A DNA stretch of 12,837 bases from Flavobacteriales bacterium UBA5933 (GCA_002430925.1 DJDD01000055.1:1-12837), one strand, 5' to 3'; shown: positions 1 to 5,872, numbered from the stretch's first letter. Numbers and translations: made by a program. The notes: generated from the sequence alone by a model not told the origin.

Positions 1-2
1 CT

Positions 3-800
3 AAAGAAGAATATGAAGTTTTCATAAAAATACTTTTTTATATAAGTAGATTAAAGTCAAAAGATAGAATTTTTAAGTATCAAGGAATAGATTTTGATTT
101 TTTATATAATTGTATGAATGATTATAATGACTTGTTTATTAGTAAATTTGGATATAAGAATATTGAGGAAGTCAAATTATTTTTTAAATCTTTATTTTAT
201 GAACAGAAAGATTATTACGATTTCGAATGTGATTTTGTTAAGTTTTTGTATGATAGACATGGTCATTCAGATTTATCTTTACCTTTAAATAAAAAAGAAA
301 TAGACAAATTCTTAATTTTTTGCTTTGATAATAATTCAAAGTCAATTAATGGAATAGATGAAAAATTTTGGGATTGTTACCAATTATGTTTCGTAAAAGA
401 TTGGCAGATACAAAATAATCGTAGCTGGAATTCTATATCAAAAACTATTGATAAAAATAGAGATAAACTTATTTATGATATAATACCTAAATATTATATC
501 GAATTTTTGATGTATTGTATTAAGCCACAAGATTGGTTTGGAGAAGGTAAAAATTCATTTAAAATAGGTTTATCTATTGAAGTAATTAATAAACTATTTA
601 ATTCAGTCGAAGGATTTATTTCGTATTTAGAGTCTAATAAATTTAGAGAAAAAATTGAACAACCTTTTGATTTCTTAGAAGAATTCATTCTTTTTGTTAA
701 AGAATTTAATAAAACAAAACAGAATATTGATTTTGAGTTTAAATATCAACCTGTCATTGACAAGTTAAATAAAGAAAAATTGAAATGGAATAAGAATTAA
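3..800 (+). CDS. C-terminal part of an unrecognised protein, open at the window's left edge
   Basis: The reading frame is open from base 3 with no stop before the TAA at 798-800, so the ATG at 114 is probably internal and this is the last ~265 residues of a longer protein. The visible part is rich in Phe, Tyr, Trp, Lys and Asp/Glu and is predicted mostly helical by eye. There is no signal peptide, membrane segment or catalytic motif that I recognise. A Trp-rich stretch lies roughly in the middle (SWNS, QDWFGEG). Such helical, aromatic C-termini are common in large P-loop NTPases of defence islands, but the diagnostic N-terminal motifs would be outside the window, so this is only a guess. A strong hairpin terminator follows directly, so it is the last gene of its transcript. 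It converges on the hipBST operon. Confidence 0.7.
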   Translation, partial: KEEYEVFIKILFYISRLKSKDRIFKYQGIDFDFLYNCMNDYNDLFISKFGYKNIEEVKLFFKSLFYEQKDYYDFECDFVKFLYDRHGHSDLSLPLNKKEIDKFLIFCFDNNSKSINGIDEKFWDCYQLCFVKDWQIQNNRSWNSISKTIDKNRDKLIYDIIPKYYIEFLMYCIKPQDWFGEGKNSFKIGLSIEVINKLFNSVEGFISYLESNKFREKIEQPFDFLEEFILFVKEFNKTKQNIDFEFKYQPVIDKLNKEKLKWNKN

Positions 801-826
801 TGTCATTAATACAACTTATACAAACA

Positions 827-868
827 AAAAAGCTGCAAGAAATTTATTAAAATTTCTTGCAGCTTTTT
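827..868 (+). terminator. Intrinsic terminator, probably bidirectional
   Basis: Perfect inverted repeat with 19-bp arms (827-845 and 850-868) and a 4-base loop. The core arm reads AGCTGCAAGAAAT, flanked by runs of A on the left and T on the right. It lies 26 bp after the stop of the upstream gene. The A/T flanks allow termination from both strands, so it may also stop leftward transcription from the hipBST operon, which ends at 1002. Confidence 0.9.
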
Positions 869-1001
869 ATATTTAAAAATATAATAAGTTCTATTTGCTA
901 ATGAAAAATATATCAACAACTTAAATACAGTAGTTTATAATTAAAAAGATGTAGTTTTAATGAAGTGAAATTTATAAAAGTTTAACATTATTTCATAGAA
1001 A
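869..1001. other. Short convergent intergenic stretch, nothing recognised
   Basis: Very AT-rich DNA between the terminator hairpin and the hipT stop codon. I see no ORF, RNA gene or convincing second hairpin for the minus-strand operon. Confidence 0.5.
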
Positions 1002-1940
1002 TTAATAGAAAATCTTCTTAAATCTGTTATTAACTATTTCTTGATATTCTAGTTTAACATCATCGTTTAAAAAACTTAGTTGAATAAATTCATCCCATTT
1101 TGGTTTTACCTTGATAAATTTTTTATAAATAGATTCTAAAGATTTCTCCGAGATTTTAAGTGATTCTGCTAATTTATCAAAATCTTCAATTTTTAATCTA
1201 TTTTTCTTCCCATTAATTGTTAATGCTGTTTCTTCTTTATCATCTGGAATAAGGATTAGTGTGTTTAATAAATCATAAGCTGGAGATAGTTCATATTCAT
1301 TAAATTCATTTTCAATTAATGAATAATTCTTGAGATGCATATCTGCATTAGCTACTAAATAATTGAATAGTACTATTTCAAATAATCTTTGAGCTTCTAG
1401 ACCACTGTTTTTAGTATATTGATAGATCAATTTGCCTATTTTTTCTATAGACCCACGATATTTATGTTCAGTTAGATTTTCGCTTAATTGGCAAAAATCT
1501 TCAACTGAAATTTTTTGATTTTCTTTTCGATCAAATCTTTTTGTTAAATAAGCTAATTCACCCGACTTAAGACGAATTAAACTATGTTTGGCTGTTTTAA
1601 TTTTAACTAAATCAGCTAGATGCATAGTTAAATCTTCATTTTCAGGTAAATTAATATAGTCATTCGATGCTGGTTTTAGTATATAACTCCCCTCAAGATC
1701 AACAATTGTAAATCTTGATTGTTTATTTTTGTCATTAATTAGATTTAAAGATAGCTTTGGTTGAACTCCTGTTAGTGCTATACTTCTATTAATAATTTTC
1801 TTAGCTAATTCTTCAATTTGCTTACTATCAAAATCAATTTGTGGTAGAGTATGATTACCAAATATTTTTCTAGCACATTTAGAATGGAAATCAATTTCGT
1901 TTTCTGACAGTTCTTTATAACAGCTTAAACACTTTTTCAT
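1002..1940 (-). CDS. hipT: HipT-type serine/threonine kinase toxin (HipA C-terminal domain)
   Basis: Toxin kinase of a split HipA system. By family knowledge, HipA/HipT kinases phosphorylate aminoacyl-tRNA synthetases (GltX for HipA, TrpS for E. coli HipT) and halt growth. This 312-residue protein lacks the N-terminal subdomain of full-length HipA, which is supplied by the adjacent hipS. Visible features: a Cys/His cluster (C4, C7, H19, C22) typical of Bacteroidota HipA-like proteins; the Gly-rich loop with G58 and QPKL 60-63; ATP-binding K89 in YILKP; TKRFDR 133-138; catalytic D200 and N205 in NADMHLKN; and metal-binding D223 in PAYDLLNT. All kinase residues are present, so it should be active. 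In the loop, A55-L56-T57 sits where I recall E. coli HipT having the autophosphorylated Ser-Ile-Ser, leaving Thr57 as the likely acceptor. The ATG overlaps the hipS stop by one base (TAATG), implying coupled translation. The target here is not known. Confidence 0.9.
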   Translation of the reverse strand: MKKCLSCYKELSENEIDFHSKCARKIFGNHTLPQIDFDSKQIEELAKKIINRSIALTGVQPKLSLNLINDKNKQSRFTIVDLEGSYILKPASNDYINLPENEDLTMHLADLVKIKTAKHSLIRLKSGELAYLTKRFDRKENQKISVEDFCQLSENLTEHKYRGSIEKIGKLIYQYTKNSGLEAQRLFEIVLFNYLVANADMHLKNYSLIENEFNEYELSPAYDLLNTLILIPDDKEETALTINGKKNRLKIEDFDKLAESLKISEKSLESIYKKFIKVKPKWDEFIQLSFLNDDVKLEYQEIVNNRFKKIFY

Positions 1941-2263
1941 TATTCCTTATTTTTTGGTATGATAGATATACTACCAATACAATCTTTGCAAAGTATAAGT
2001 AATAACCCAAATCGATCTTTTGTATTTAATTTCCAATTTTTCACAGCTATATTTAAAAGCCACCCTTCGGGTATTAAACCATCGAAAAATGGAAATAATA
2101 TTTTGCTTTCATAGTTTTCAATCTGCTTTGGTAGAGTTAAACTAATAGGTTTAGAATTTTCATCATTTAAATATTCTATGTCATATTTAAATATAAATCC
2201 ATCCTCATTTTCGGTAATTATACCTGCAAATTTGTCTTTATAGTATACTAATCCTTCTCTCAT
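1940..2263 (-). CDS. hipS: HipS-type antitoxin (HipA N-terminal subdomain 1 protein)
   Basis: A 107-residue stand-alone version of the HipA N-terminal subdomain. In the E. coli HipBST system this small protein, not HipB, is the neutralising antitoxin of HipT, and HipB assists and represses; the same role is inferred here from gene order and size. The family signature is clear: ISLTLPK (about 41-47), then LFPFFDGLIPEGW (about 56-68), matching the conserved LFxFFDGLxPEG of HipA N-domains, and a second Trp shortly after (KNW). The start is the ATG overlapping the hipB stop (ATGA), and the stop overlaps the hipT start by one base, so the three genes form one coupled transcript. A decayed paralogue lies at 2875-3009. 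Confidence 0.88.
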   Translation of the reverse strand: MREGLVYYKDKFAGIITENEDGFIFKYDIEYLNDENSKPISLTLPKQIENYESKILFPFFDGLIPEGWLLNIAVKNWKLNTKDRFGLLLILCKDCIGSISIIPKNKE

Positions 2264-2466
2264 ATCTTAATTTTATCAATAACGCCAACTTCAGATCCAA
2301 ACAATGCTAATACTTGATTTACTTTATCTAATCTTAAAGTTGGTTTACCTTGTTCTAATTCACGAATGAAACGAAGACCAACACCTGCTCTTTCTGCAAG
2401 TTCTGGCTGAGTAATCTTTAATCTTTTTCGTTTTTGTTTTACAAATTCTGCAATTGATAATTCCAT
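2260..2466 (-). CDS. hipB: HipB-type XRE repressor of the hipBST operon
   Basis: 68-residue Cro/C1-type helix-turn-helix protein of the y4mF/HipB group. The HTH spans roughly residues 18-42 (ITQPELAERAGVGLRFIREL), followed by EQGKPTLRLDKVNQVLALFG, a standard ending of HipB-like antitoxins. It is first in the hipB-hipS-hipT order, as in E. coli HipBST. By family knowledge it binds operators upstream of its own gene and, with HipS and HipT, autoregulates the operon. Three matching palindromes 40 bp apart lie at 2471-2564, the nearest 4 bp before the ATG, where binding would also block translation initiation. It is about 30% identical by eye to the divergent HTH protein at 2669 and probably a paralogue. 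Confidence 0.9.
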   Translation of the reverse strand: MELSIAEFVKQKRKRLKITQPELAERAGVGLRFIRELEQGKPTLRLDKVNQVLALFGSEVGVIDKIKI

Positions 2467-2470
2467 ACTG

Positions 2471-2484
2471 TACCCTTTAAGGTA
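2471..2484. promoter_or_regulatory. hipBST operator copy 1
   Basis: Palindrome TACCCTTTAAGGTA, followed by TAAATA. It lies 4 bp upstream of the hipB ATG (minus strand), overlapping the ribosome-loading region. It belongs to a set of three with centres exactly 40 bp apart. The half-site resembles in layout the E. coli HipB operator (TATCC-N8-GGATA, known from the family). Confidence 0.8.
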
Positions 2485-2510
2485 TAAATATAAAAAATAT
2501 TTTTTACTTA

Positions 2511-2524
2511 TACCTTATAGGGTA
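2511..2524. promoter_or_regulatory. hipBST operator copy 2
   Basis: Palindrome TACCTTATAGGGTA, extending to ATACC...GGTAT, and followed by the same TAAATA tail as copy 1. It starts 40 bp from copy 1, so bound repressors would sit on the same face of the helix. Confidence 0.8.
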
Positions 2525-2550
2525 TAAATAATATTAAATAATTATTTTTG

Positions 2551-2564
2551 TACCCTAAAGGGTA
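2551..2564. promoter_or_regulatory. hipBST operator copy 3
   Basis: Near-perfect palindrome TACCCTAAAGGGTA, 40 bp from copy 2. This is the distal site, about 85 bp upstream of hipB and about 100 bp upstream of the divergent HTH gene, so it could influence both promoters. Confidence 0.8.
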
Positions 2565-2597
2565 TATTATTATAAAAATATAATTATATCTCTATTT

Positions 2598-2615
2598 AGC
2601 GCAATATAATGCACT
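2598..2615. promoter_or_regulatory. 18-bp palindrome, pair 1 left site (candidate operator)
   Basis: AGCGCAATATAATGCACT, an imperfect dyad of the AGTGCA-N6-TGCACT type. It starts 61 bp before the second site of the pair and about 70 bp before the ATG of the XRE gene at 2669. Between the two sites is ATACTTTAAA, which is also found between the sites of pair 3 and could be a promoter -7-like element. Confidence 0.6.
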
Positions 2616-2658
2616 AATTTTACTTTTCGATACTTTAAAACTACAATACCATCTTAAA

Positions 2659-2676
2659 AGTGCATTATATGACACT
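2659..2676. promoter_or_regulatory. 18-bp palindrome, pair 1 right site over the XRE start codon
   Basis: AGTGCATTATATGACACT, with outer arms AGTG/CACT. It contains the ATG (2669-2671) of the downstream XRE gene, so a protein bound here could block transcription and would cover the start in DNA. It starts 61 bp after the left site. Autorepression by the XRE product is inferred. Confidence 0.6.
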
Positions 2677-2878
2677 ATTATTAATTGAACAAATAAAAAA
2701 ACGTCGTAAAGTTTTAGCTATTACACAAGAAACATTAGCTGAAATTTCGGGTGTTGGTTTACGAACATTAAAACAATTTGAAAGTGGTAATGGTAATCCA
2801 ACTTTAGAAACATTGCAAAAATTATGTGACGCGTTAGGATTAGAGATAAAATTAGAAGTTAAATCGATTAAATCATGA
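2669..2878 (+). CDS. Orphan HipB-like XRE regulator
   Basis: 69-residue Cro/C1-type HTH protein. A GTG nine bases upstream (2660) is a possible start but lies inside the palindrome; the ATG at 2669 fits better. The HTH lies at about residues 17-42 (AITQETLAEISGVGLRTLKQ), then FESGNGNPTLETLQKLCDALGLEIKLEVK, the usual ending of HipB-type antitoxins. The stop overlaps an ATG (ATGA at 2875), the same coupling as in the intact hipBST operon, but the downstream hipS is destroyed and no hipT follows. It is therefore an orphan antitoxin/repressor. Two candidate operators flank its promoter and related sites occur elsewhere in the window, so it may now act in trans on them. That is inference. Confidence 0.82.
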   Translation: MTLLLIEQIKKRRKVLAITQETLAEISGVGLRTLKQFESGNGNPTLETLQKLCDALGLEIKLEVKSIKS

Positions 2879-3009
2879 GAGTAGCAAATATCCTATACAA
2901 AAGTAAAAAAAACAGGTGTGTTATCTGATGAGATGCTAAACCTTTAATTAGTTTAACGCTACCTAAAAGTCAAATCAAATTCAAATCTGAAACTTTATTT
3001 TCTTTTTTA
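2875..3009 (+). pseudogene. Degenerate hipS remnant after the orphan hipB
   Basis: The ATG overlapping the XRE stop opens with MRVANILYKSKK, a typical HipS/HipA N-terminus. A run of eight A (2905-2912) then shifts the frame and a TGA follows at 2926; removing one A would give KKTGVLSDE as expected. About 20 codons are missing, after which the original frame resumes with PLISLTLPKSQIKFKSETL and FSFF (2941-3009). This is recognisably the ISLTLPK...LFPFF segment of the intact hipS nearby. Homology is lost where DGLIPEGW should be, and no hipT kinase follows. Reading: remains of a second hipBST-type operon reduced to its repressor. Confidence 0.75.
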
Positions 3010-3078
3010 TAATTTATCATTTTATAGGTTATTCCTTCTTTTCAACGTAATTTTATAACTGAAATAATAGAAACAAAA

Positions 3079-3411
3079 ATGAAAAAAATAGATATTACAA
3101 CTTTAGATCACTTAGACCAAATTGATCAAGCATCTTTTAATCAACCAAAAATTATTTATAAACACAGTACAACTTGTGGATTATGTGATATTATTTGGGA
3201 TATTGTAAAAGAAAGCGATTTCGAATTGAATTATTTAGATTTATTAACGTATAGACCACTCTCTAATGAGATTGAGCGCCGTTACAATGTTCTACACGAA
3301 TCACCACAAATCCTTATTATAAAAGATGGAAAATGTGTATACAATGCATCACATCGTAAAATAAAAAATGAAGAAATTCAGAAGCAATTAGATCAATTAG
3401 TAAATTTATAA
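3079..3411 (+). CDS. ytxJ: Bacillithiol-system redox protein YtxJ (monothiol bacilliredoxin-like)
   Basis: 110-residue thioredoxin-fold protein of the YtxJ/BrxC family (DUF2847), thought to reduce bacillithiol-protein mixed disulfides in the cytoplasm of bacillithiol-making Firmicutes and Bacteroidota. The redox motif follows the KHSTTC segment: C33-G-L-C36, preceded by strand IIYKHST. The cis-Pro equivalent is S75-P76 in ESPQILI, and the KDGKCVYNASH strand-turn (82-92) is characteristic. Many family members keep only the first cysteine, so the CxxC is notable. Length is normal for the family. It is a housekeeping gene among TA modules, and its 3' two-thirds is duplicated at 5419-5638. The start has A-rich leader ACAAAAATG without a Shine-Dalgarno, usual for Bacteroidota. 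Confidence 0.85.
   Translation: MKKIDITTLDHLDQIDQASFNQPKIIYKHSTTCGLCDIIWDIVKESDFELNYLDLLTYRPLSNEIERRYNVLHESPQILIIKDGKCVYNASHRKIKNEEIQKQLDQLVNL
3192..3411 (+). repeat. Direct repeat copy A (3' part of ytxJ)
   Basis: 220 bp that recur at 5419-5638 at a constant offset of 2227 with no indels and 8 mismatches (about 96% identity). The repeat ends at the ytxJ stop codon. With copy B it brackets the AbiE block. Confidence 0.95.
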
Positions 3412-3438
3412 TCTATCAGTATTGAGAATTATTTAAAT

Positions 3439-3456
3439 AGTGCTATATATGCCACT
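3439..3456. promoter_or_regulatory. 18-bp palindrome, pair 2 left site
   Basis: AGTGCTATATATGCCACT, same family as the sites before the orphan hipB. It lies 27 bp after the ytxJ stop. The partner site starts exactly 61 bp further, as in pair 1. No plus-strand gene follows this pair, so it may be a leftover promoter segment. Confidence 0.5.
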
Positions 3457-3499
3457 AACTGATACCAATTATATTCATAACTTATATTAAACCCTAAAA

Positions 3500-3517
3500 A
3501 GTGCAATCAATTGCACT
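3500..3517. promoter_or_regulatory. 18-bp palindrome, pair 2 right site; could be a terminator
   Basis: AGTGCAATCAATTGCACT, nearly perfect dyad. It is flanked by AAAA and TTTT and lies between the convergent ytxJ and AbiEii stop codons. It could therefore be a bidirectional terminator rather than an operator, though the loop would be very short. Its 61-bp spacing from the left site and the shared right flank (TTGCACTTTT) with pair 3 favour common origin with the operator family. Confidence 0.5.
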
Positions 3518-3538
3518 TTTATTATCTCGACATAAAAT

Positions 3539-4532
3539 TTATTGATTAAACAATTCTTGAATTTTTTTCATTTGATTTAACAAATTTAACCAGCTCAAAC
3601 TATCTCCAACAATCATATGTTCTTGCATTGTTTTATAATCCTGTTCCCATTTTGATAGAATTTCATCAGGAGGAATAATGCTTAATTTTCCTTTTTCGTG
3701 ATTAGAATAATCTAAACCTCTTAATGGATTTACAGTTTTACGATGATTTACAATAGTCTGAAATAAATTGTCATCAGCTATAGCTTTTTCACCAAAATCT
3801 GCTTGCATCATTTTGTCTAAATCATAAAAGTGACGAGTTAATCTATCTGTTCTGATTTTGTCTATGGGTTTTGAAAATTCTTCATGAAGTAATAAAACTT
3901 TTTCAATAAAAGTACGTGTTGGAATTACTACTTGGACATTAAAATCAGGTTCAGTAAAAGGTAAATTTTTATAGTTTTCATCAATAAAAGAGATAATAGA
4001 TTTTGTTTCAGATGGCTCTGTTAAAGATCTTGCACCAATTTCTAATAATACTCTTTGTTGAATATAAGCATTATTTACAGGCACTACAGATTGGTAATAA
4101 ATTTCTAATGTATTGGGATCAGTAGTATCATCAACATGTTCGTTGTATTTGATTTCATATAATTCTTTGCTAATTCCTAATTGATCCAATTGCTGAATTA
4201 ATTCTTCTCTAAACTCATTGATAATAAATCCACCTGAAGCTTTTCGTAATTTTTTAATTTGAGATTTTGAATTTAATTCTTCAAATCCTAATAAAATGCC
4301 GATCAATAATTAAATCTATATCTTCAGAAAATCGATCAATTAAATGATAAGCTTTACTTAAAGATGTCCCACCTTTAAAGATAATTGAATCAGCATATTG
4401 AGATTGAAAAATAGCTTTCAACAAAATACAAACCCACCAATCTTTCTCTATTACAAACGCTGGTAAACCTTTGGCTATACCTGTTTGCTCAAGTATCTGA
4501 ATTTTTTGTTCTTTCGTAAGGTTAATCCACAT
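3539..4532 (-). pseudogene. AbiEii/AbiGii-family nucleotidyltransferase toxin, split by a frameshift
   Basis: Toxin of a type IV TA system (AbiE); family members are nucleotidyltransferases that modify tRNA acceptor ends. The N-terminal piece starts at the ATG at 4532 (MWINLTKEQ), overlapping the AbiEi gene by 11 bp. It holds the GGTSLSKAY motif and FSEDIDLI with the DxD catalytic pair, then stops at 4281 after IIDRHFIRI. The rest continues in the next frame down to 3539 (255 residues counted from a fortuitous ATG at 4306), with the later conserved segments TRTFIEKVLLL and RTDRLTRHFYDL and a normal C-terminus. Dropping one base near 4292 would join the pieces as IIDRHFLGFEEL, matching the family pattern. 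All motifs are thus present but in two frames. Options: a recent inactivating insertion, a sequencing error, or less likely recoding, since no classic slippery heptamer is visible. Confidence 0.85.
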
Positions 4533-5136
4533 TGTTATTGTCTTTCGCAAGGTTATTAATTTGTTTTTGAATCCAAACAGGAGCGTACTTTAATTGTTTT
4601 TGAACTACTTCATTATTCAATTGTTGCACGCTAGGTTGTATTTGATTTAAGAATTCATCTGTCACCTTTTTTTGACCTATTTCTTTAAAAGCCTGAATAA
4701 TTAAGTGTAACAATTCATCTTTAATAGCAAAGCTTTTAGGAACTGTTTTTTTGAATTGAATGGTACGATTTCCTATTTTGATTTCACGTTGTGATCCATC
4801 TGTTAGATACACAGCTTTTAAAGGAATCTGAGTTGTTAAACCTAATAAATATAAAGCCAAAACTCCTGTGGGAGAAATACGTGCCTTATCTCGTTGTGCG
4901 ATTTGTTTCGCGATTTCTTCAGTTGTGGGATAAATAGTACCTAACAACGGATCTTTTTTAGGTTTAAGATAAATACCTTGAGCTAAACGCTCAACTAAAC
5001 CTTCATTTTCTAAACGAGAAAGTACTTTACGGATGTTATCTGAAGAGCCATATTTTGAGAAATCATCTAAAAAAAATATTTCGCCAAAAGATGATTTTGA
5101 AATCTTTGTTTCTATTTGATTTTTAGATGATTTCAT
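4522..5136 (-). CDS. AbiEi-type antitoxin and repressor (DUF6088-like)
   Basis: 204-residue antitoxin of the AbiE pair. The N-terminal winged HTH is seen at about 18-60 (FFLDDFSKYGSSDNIRKVLS, RLENEGLVERLAQGIYLKPK), a pattern shared by AbiEi and DUF6088 proteins. The remainder (RISPTGVLALYLLGLTTQIP and on) is the antitoxin domain. By family knowledge AbiEi represses its own operon by binding inverted repeats and neutralises AbiEii without a stable complex. A perfect 11-bp inverted repeat at 5158-5184, 21 bp upstream of this ATG, is the obvious operator. The toxin ORF starts inside the last codons of this gene. The antitoxin is intact while its toxin is frameshifted, the expected order of decay. 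Confidence 0.85.
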   Translation of the reverse strand: MKSSKNQIETKISKSSFGEIFFLDDFSKYGSSDNIRKVLSRLENEGLVERLAQGIYLKPKKDPLLGTIYPTTEEIAKQIAQRDKARISPTGVLALYLLGLTTQIPLKAVYLTDGSQREIKIGNRTIQFKKTVPKSFAIKDELLHLIIQAFKEIGQKKVTDEFLNQIQPSVQQLNNEVVQKQLKYAPVWIQKQINNLAKDNNNVD

Positions 5137-5157
5137 TTTATTTTTGGTTAATTTTAT

Positions 5158-5184
5158 GTCACAAATTTAGTGAAAATTTGTGAC
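5158..5184. promoter_or_regulatory. Inverted repeat, candidate AbiEi operator
   Basis: Perfect 11-bp arms GTCACAAATTT (5158-5168) and AAATTTGTGAC (5174-5184) with spacer AGTGA. It lies 21 bp upstream of the AbiEi ATG and 23 bp past the end of the truncated XRE fragment. AbiEi proteins are known to bind inverted repeats at their own promoters. Confidence 0.75.
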
Positions 5185-5207
5185 AAAATTTAATTTAAAA
5201 AATGTAA

Positions 5208-5417
5208 TTACAGTAATTCTATACCTTGTAATTTTCTACCAAACTCATCTGCTGCTAATTGAAAGAAATCATCATGTAAACCTAATATTCTTAAAACATT
5301 AAAATAAGCTCCCATAGCAACACTAAATCCTCCTTTTTCTATTAAACTTAATGTTGATCTAGAAATACCAGCACGTTCAGCAACTTGAATTACTGTTAAT
5401 TTTCTACATTTACGAGC
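5208..5417 (-). pseudogene. 5'-truncated XRE (HipB-like) regulator
   Basis: The minus-strand frame ending with TAA at 5208-5210 reads ARKCRKLTVIQVAERAGISR, STLSLIEKGG, FSVAMGAYFNVLRILGLHDD, FFQLAADEFGRKLQGIELL. This is a Cro/C1 HTH protein of the type usually paired with full-length HipA kinases in Bacteroidota and Proteobacteria. It lacks its first ~15 residues: at 5418 the sequence switches to the ytxJ repeat and an in-frame TAG follows at once. No HipA gene lies downstream; AbiE occupies that place. It has no start codon and is probably silent. The junction at 5417/5418 is a recombination scar. Confidence 0.8.
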
Positions 5418-5418
5418 C

Positions 5419-5638
5419 TATTTGGGATATTGTAAAAGAAAGCGATTTCGAATTGAATTATTTAGATTTATTAACGTAAAGACCTCTCTCTAATGAGATT
5501 GAACGCCGTTACAATGTTCTGCACGAATCACCACAAATCCTTATTATAAAAGATGGAAAATGTGTGTACAATGCATCACATCGTAAAATAAAAAATGAAG
5601 AAATTCAGAAGCAATTAGATCAATTGGTTAATTTGTAA
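5419..5638 (+). pseudogene. Truncated second copy of ytxJ (direct repeat copy B)
   Basis: 220 bp matching 3192-3411 with 8 substitutions and no gaps. It covers ytxJ from the end of codon 38 to the stop, so the start and the CxxC active site are missing. Codon 58 (TAT, Tyr) is TAA here (5477-5479). All eight differences are at third codon positions, and the seven others are synonymous, so this copy diverged while still under selection as a functional gene and was truncated later. It is joined at its 5' side to the broken XRE gene. Confidence 0.93.
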
Positions 5639-5736
5639 TGTATTAAAATTATCTTCTTTGAATGTGAGCCTAATTATTTACAAAATTTTCAACGTCGATT
5701 GAAGAAACTAAGAAATAATTAATTTCAAATATAAAT
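5639..5736. other. Gap after truncated ytxJ, possible tail of a lost reading frame
   Basis: The frame of the ytxJ copy stays open after its stop from 5639 to TAA at 5720-5722, ending in NYLQNFQRRLKKLRNN. No start codon is available. It resembles a basic C-terminal tail followed by a terminator but is too short to identify; chance is possible. Confidence 0.25.
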
Positions 5737-5778
5737 GTCCGTTATTCCATGCAATTTTGTTTGTATGAAATAACGGAC
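5737..5778 (+). terminator. Hairpin terminator
   Basis: Arms GTCCGTTATTCCATGCAA (5737-5754) and TTGTATGAAATAACGGAC (5761-5778), 16 of 18 positions paired, two G-T/C-A type mismatches, 6-base loop TTTTGT, followed by GTTTT. It closes whatever plus-strand gene ended upstream, originally perhaps ytxJ. Confidence 0.8.
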
Positions 5779-5854
5779 GTTTTAAGTTGTGTATTTTAAA
5801 AATAGAATATCTAAAATCCACATATTAAAAAGTTTTATTTAAAACGTTCTTATT

Positions 5855-5872
5855 AGTACATTATATTGCAGT
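5855..5872. promoter_or_regulatory. 18-bp palindrome, pair 3 left site
   Basis: AGTACATTATATTGCAGT, followed by AATTTTACTT as in pair 1 (2598-2625). Between this and the right site is ATACTTTAAA, again shared with pair 1. It is about 93 bp before the WYL gene start. It is a homologous promoter/operator segment. Confidence 0.55.

Noticed and set aside
494..688. Minus-strand ORF of 64 codons
   Set aside because: Lies wholly within the long plus-strand gene and shows no family features; an antisense shadow.
2660..2662. GTG as start of the orphan XRE gene
   Set aside because: It lies inside the 18-bp palindrome and would add only three residues; the ATG at 2669 fits homologous starts better.
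4255..4310. Programmed ribosomal frameshift in AbiEii
   Set aside because: No X-XXY-YYZ heptamer or downstream structure seen at the junction, and recoding is not known for this family.
5639..5722. 28-codon open frame ending NYLQNFQRRLKKLRNN as a gene
   Set aside because: No start codon, too short, and no recognised family; listed only as a possible remnant.
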